Positions 15,157 through 17,083 of a stretch of DNA of 17,083 nucleotides are shown piece by piece; position 1 is the first letter of the stretch, and each line of letters starts with the position of its first letter. The notes beneath the pieces are model-generated. The model saw nothing but the letters and a program-made list of their open reading frames with translations. It was not told the DNA's origin and did no database searches. The position numbers and the translations under genes were made by a program. The DNA comes from CAYFZR01 sp964347835 [NCBI: uncultured archaeon] (GTDB lineage: Archaea; CAYFZR01), in assembly GCA_964347835.1 (NCBI GenBank), contig CAYFZR010000033.1:1-17083 (forward strand), given 5' to 3'.

Positions 15157-15987
15157 ATGGAAAGGCACCTGATCTTGATATTGGCCATACTTATGGTTGC
15201 CTCGGCAGGAATGGCAACAAATTACTGCGTATGGCAAGATATGGATGACAATGGAGTTAAGGATACTGTCATAGGGACAATCACAGAATACACCGGAGCT
15301 ATATCAACTGTAGCAGAATACAATTGGCACAGCGTGTCTGCCCACCCCGTAAATGGACCGTCTGCTGAAGCCTTCGTCGCGAAGGCTTATCTTTATAGTG
15401 GAACTGATGGGCTAAGCCTAATTTTCTTCGACGATATCGACGGCGATATAAATCCTGGTGGCTGTTCTACGCTTAATTGTGGCTCGCCGGACGAAATAGT
15501 TATTCTGAACATAACAGTTATAGGAAGCGAAGCGAACGTTCAACTTTCTGACGATCCAAGATCACCAGGTGAATTTCGTGAGGAAGTAGGCGATACAGAG
15601 AACTTCTTCTTTATGAGTCATCACAAAGACAACACAGATGGCGGTGCGCTGGGGCCTTTAGAAGGCGATACTTGGGAAATATGGATAAAGCCACAAGATC
15701 TTGTCATCGGCAAAGGAGTGGGAGAGCTAATTACTTGTCCTATGATTCCAGCGGATTGCACTAATACTTTATGGGGTGCTGATGCATCTAAGGACTGGGG
15801 AGACAATACTCAATGGAAAATCCACTCCGGTGACGGCATAATTTTGTATGCGAACATGAATCATGCCGTAATTATCACACCAATACCATGTCAGCCTATC
15901 CAAGAGTTCCCAGCAGGTATATTCGCGCCAGCAATGCTAACAGTATTTGCTTACTTGGCAATACTGGCGAGGAAAAAGCGAGGTTAA
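15157..15987 (+). CDS. Exported protein with QEF-type C-terminal sorting tail
   Basis: A 276-aa exported protein of unknown function. The start at ATG 15157 follows from the GGAGGTGA ending two bases before it. The signal peptide (MERHLILILAILMVASAGMA) is about 20 residues. The mature part begins with YCVWQDMDDNGVKD and has further acidic stretches (FFDDIDGDINPGG) that may bind calcium. It contains several Cys (for example GGCSTLNCGS, TCPMIPADC), unusual next to its Cys-poor neighbours and suggesting disulfides outside the cell. The tail is IQEFPAGIFAPAMLTVFAYL, then a helix end and RKKRG. The spacing EFPxGxxxPxxLT is shared with the previous gene. It is the last gene of the operon; a T7 run lies 11 bp after the stop. 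Confidence 0.82.
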   Translation: MERHLILILAILMVASAGMATNYCVWQDMDDNGVKDTVIGTITEYTGAISTVAEYNWHSVSAHPVNGPSAEAFVAKAYLYSGTDGLSLIFFDDIDGDINPGGCSTLNCGSPDEIVILNITVIGSEANVQLSDDPRSPGEFREEVGDTENFFFMSHHKDNTDGGALGPLEGDTWEIWIKPQDLVIGKGVGELITCPMIPADCTNTLWGADASKDWGDNTQWKIHSGDGIILYANMNHAVIITPIPCQPIQEFPAGIFAPAMLTVFAYLAILARKKRG

Positions 15988-15990
15988 AAA

Positions 15991-16010
15991 CTTCATCTTT
16001 TTTTATTTTA
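15991..16010 (+). terminator. Oligo-T terminator after the xEF-CTERM operon
   Basis: T7 at 15998-16004 and T4 at 16006-16009, starting 10 bp after the TAA at 15985-15987, match an archaeal oligo-T termination signal. No stable hairpin was seen. Confidence 0.5.
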
Positions 16011-16043
16011 AAGGATGGGGAGGACTCGCTTAGTTGAACCTAT

Positions 16044-16166
16044 TTAAAGGAACGTACGATGAAAAAATACGAAAAAAGGTAAAAAATTCCTAAACCTGTC
16101 TATGTATTCTATTACTTCTTTTCTTAATTCTCTCAGTTCTTTAAGAATCATTTCATCAACACTCAT
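16044..16166 (-). CDS. Possible 40-aa small protein, or remnant of an antitoxin-like protein
   Basis: A minus-strand frame from ATG at 16166 to TAA at 16044-16046. It begins MSVDEMILKELRELRKEVIE, an amphipathic helix with heptad-like Leu/Ile/Val spacing, then YIDRFRNFLPFF. Many short archaeal antitoxin and coiled-coil proteins start in this style, but they are usually longer. Here the helix ends in a Phe-rich stretch, which suggests truncation. No clear ribosome binding site or adjacent toxin gene is seen. The strong charge pattern makes chance less likely but does not exclude it. Confidence 0.3.
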   Translation of the reverse strand: MSVDEMILKELRELRKEVIEYIDRFRNFLPFFVFFHRTFL

Positions 16167-16195
16167 CGATCTTAGTTATTTTTTCTTAAATCGAT
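16165..16195. repeat. Imperfect inverted repeat upstream of the pilin-like gene
   Basis: ATCGATCTTAG (16165-16175) and CTTAAATCGAT (16185-16195) pair at 9 of 11 positions around a T-rich 9-base spacer. It ends about 18 bp before the TATA element of the downstream gene and covers the start of the small minus-strand frame, so it could be an operator, a terminator hairpin, or both. Confidence 0.4.
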
Positions 16196-16212
16196 AGACT
16201 TATTTTCCCTGA

Positions 16213-16220
16213 ATATAAAT
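16213..16220 (+). promoter_or_regulatory. TATA box for the pilin-like gene
   Basis: ATATAAAT is centred about 26 bp before the ATG at 16242, again predicting a transcript that starts at or next to the start codon. The AAGGTGG at 16227-16233 would then lie upstream of the RNA 5' end, unless transcription begins earlier. Confidence 0.5.
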
Positions 16221-16241
16221 AGAACTAAGGTGGGAAGTGGC

Positions 16242-16769
16242 ATGAAGAAAGGCATATCAGACATCATTCCCGTGTTAATGATAACCATTGCTTTAATCGT
16301 AAGCGTTACTTATTCTTGGAACCAATTCAAAGAAAACCAAGATCTTAAAAAAGAGCTCTACGAATCTAAAAAAACAGAACAAAATTTAAAAAGAGAGTTA
16401 GCCCTTCAACACGGGGTAATATCCTTCAATGATCTGCCTTACAATGCCTCTAAAACAATAAACCTAACTCTCCGGCAACAATTGGTAACAAAATTTAAAG
16501 AGTATTTGGAAGAAAAAGGGGAATCTTCTCATACAGAGCTCTCTCTTTTAAAGGATAACCGCTATGGATGGATGTGGAAAGCCACAGTTTGGTGCGGTTG
16601 CTCGAAATCTGCTGGAAAGGAAATTTTACACGTATACCTAGACCCATTCAAAGGAAAATTCGTTAGAATTGAATACGAACATCCAGCCATGGATTATCTT
16701 TATGACAGATGGGTTCATCCTCCAGCAGAGAGCCTAAACGTGAGTTATCTTCCTCAAGGGTTTAAGTGA
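16242..16769 (+). CDS. Membrane-anchored protein with pilin-type (class III) N-terminus and CxC motif
   Basis: A 175-aa protein from ATG 16242; a GTG at 16230 would add four residues and is less likely. It begins MKKGISDIIPVLMITIALIV, matching archaeal type IV pilin-like precursors: basic residues, Gly at the cleavage point, then a hydrophobic stretch usable as both assembly helix and anchor. A charged heptad-like helix follows (about 30-55), then a small alpha/beta domain with WMWKATVWCGCSKSAGKEIL and VYLDPFKGKFVRIEYEHP, the latter vaguely PepSY-like. The CGC is the only Cys pair and might bind metal or form a disulfide. It could be a minor pilin, but it could equally be a simple signal-anchored protein. 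It stands alone with its own promoter. Confidence 0.65.
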   Translation: MKKGISDIIPVLMITIALIVSVTYSWNQFKENQDLKKELYESKKTEQNLKRELALQHGVISFNDLPYNASKTINLTLRQQLVTKFKEYLEEKGESSHTELSLLKDNRYGWMWKATVWCGCSKSAGKEILHVYLDPFKGKFVRIEYEHPAMDYLYDRWVHPPAESLNVSYLPQGFK

Positions 16770-16842
16770 GCTAAATTGTATTATCGAAGACATAGCCGAT
16801 AAATTCAAGATCGTTGACTCAAAAAAAGAGATTTTAGTGTGA
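16744..16842 (+). pseudogene. Coding-like remnant after the pilin-like gene
   Basis: A frame without a recognisable start overlaps the end of the pilin-like gene and runs to TGA at 16840-16842. Its last 26 codons read as plausible protein, LSELNCIIEDIADKFKIVDS then KKEILV, with alternating hydrophobic and charged residues. Possible explanations are a decayed gene or chance. No ATG, GTG or TTG with a ribosome binding site was found. Confidence 0.25.
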
Positions 16843-16916
16843 TATGCAAAAATTTCATGATATTTATCTTTTATTGAATAAAATAACATAATCTGTAAAA
16901 CTTCGCAAAATCGTAA

Positions 16917-17083
16917 CTATTTGAGATTTTTCAAGGAAACCGAAGAAAAATACGGCTTATTATAAGATCTCTCTATCGCCATCTCAAATTCGTCTTTTTC
17001 TGTTAAATAAGCAAGTGGGTGACTCTTATTCATCCTGATAATAACTATATTCTTGTTTTCTACCAGTAAGAATCTACCTTTTT
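16917..17083 (-). CDS. Unknown protein, C-terminal 55 codons (cut by window edge)
   Basis: A minus-strand frame is open from the window edge to TAG at 16917-16919. The peptide begins GRFLLVENKNIVIIRMNKSH and continues PLAYLTEKDEFEMAIERSYN, with a beta-strand-like start and an acidic helix typical of coding sequence. I do not recognise a family. It converges on the pilin-like gene across about 150 bp. The rest lies beyond the window. Confidence 0.5.
   Translation of the reverse strand, partial: KGRFLLVENKNIVIIRMNKSHPLAYLTEKDEFEMAIERSYNKPYFSSVSLKNLK

Overview
The window looks like accessory chromosome of an AT-rich archaeon. Three things point to this: membrane proteins with archaeosortase active-site signatures, PEF-CTERM-type sorting tails, and a class III (pilin-type) N-terminus. 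Several genes also have a TATA-like box about 26 bp before the start codon (leaderless transcription), while others use strong GGAGGTGA-type ribosome binding sites and TTG starts. A methanogen/ANME/Archaeoglobus-like euryarchaeal lineage is plausible, but nothing seen fixes the taxon. No tRNA, rRNA, CRISPR array, transposase or integrase was recognised.

Layout. The left edge (1-126) holds the last 41 codons of a gene whose product matches the C-terminus of the complete archaeosortase further right, so the window probably carries two archaeosortases. Next is a surface-glycan block (173-4814): a GT-4 glycosyltransferase (-), a SAM-dependent methyltransferase (+), an extended-SDR nucleotide-sugar epimerase/dehydratase (-) and a UDP-N-acetylhexosamine dehydrogenase (-). 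A 953-aa exported membrane protein follows (5093-7954, +). It combines a GATase-like domain, a polysaccharide-deacetylase-like domain, calcium-binding DxDxDG repeats, one transmembrane helix and a SHOCT-like cytoplasmic tail. A complete archaeosortase (8066-8911, -) lies tail-to-tail with it.

Divergent from the archaeosortase are two tandem secreted paralogues (9086-11740 and 11774-13393). Each has a thioredoxin-like N-terminus without CxxC, an Ig/CARDB-like domain and an S-layer-type 'IGGPA' domain. The first has two extra jelly-roll-like modules. The second seems to have lost a C-terminal acidic linker plus membrane anchor through two small frame changes (13389-13630). A compact operon then encodes three small exported proteins (13850-15987), each ending in an xEF motif, a hydrophobic helix and an Arg/Lys tail. 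These are the likely archaeosortase substrates. The right end has a pilin-like membrane protein (16242-16769), some coding-like scraps and the 3' end of an unknown minus-strand gene.

Working model (inference): the locus builds an envelope layer. The glycan genes make or decorate a polymer, the archaeosortase processes the three xEF-CTERM proteins, and the large secreted proteins bind or modify the same layer. This resembles the bacterial exosortase/EPS arrangement.
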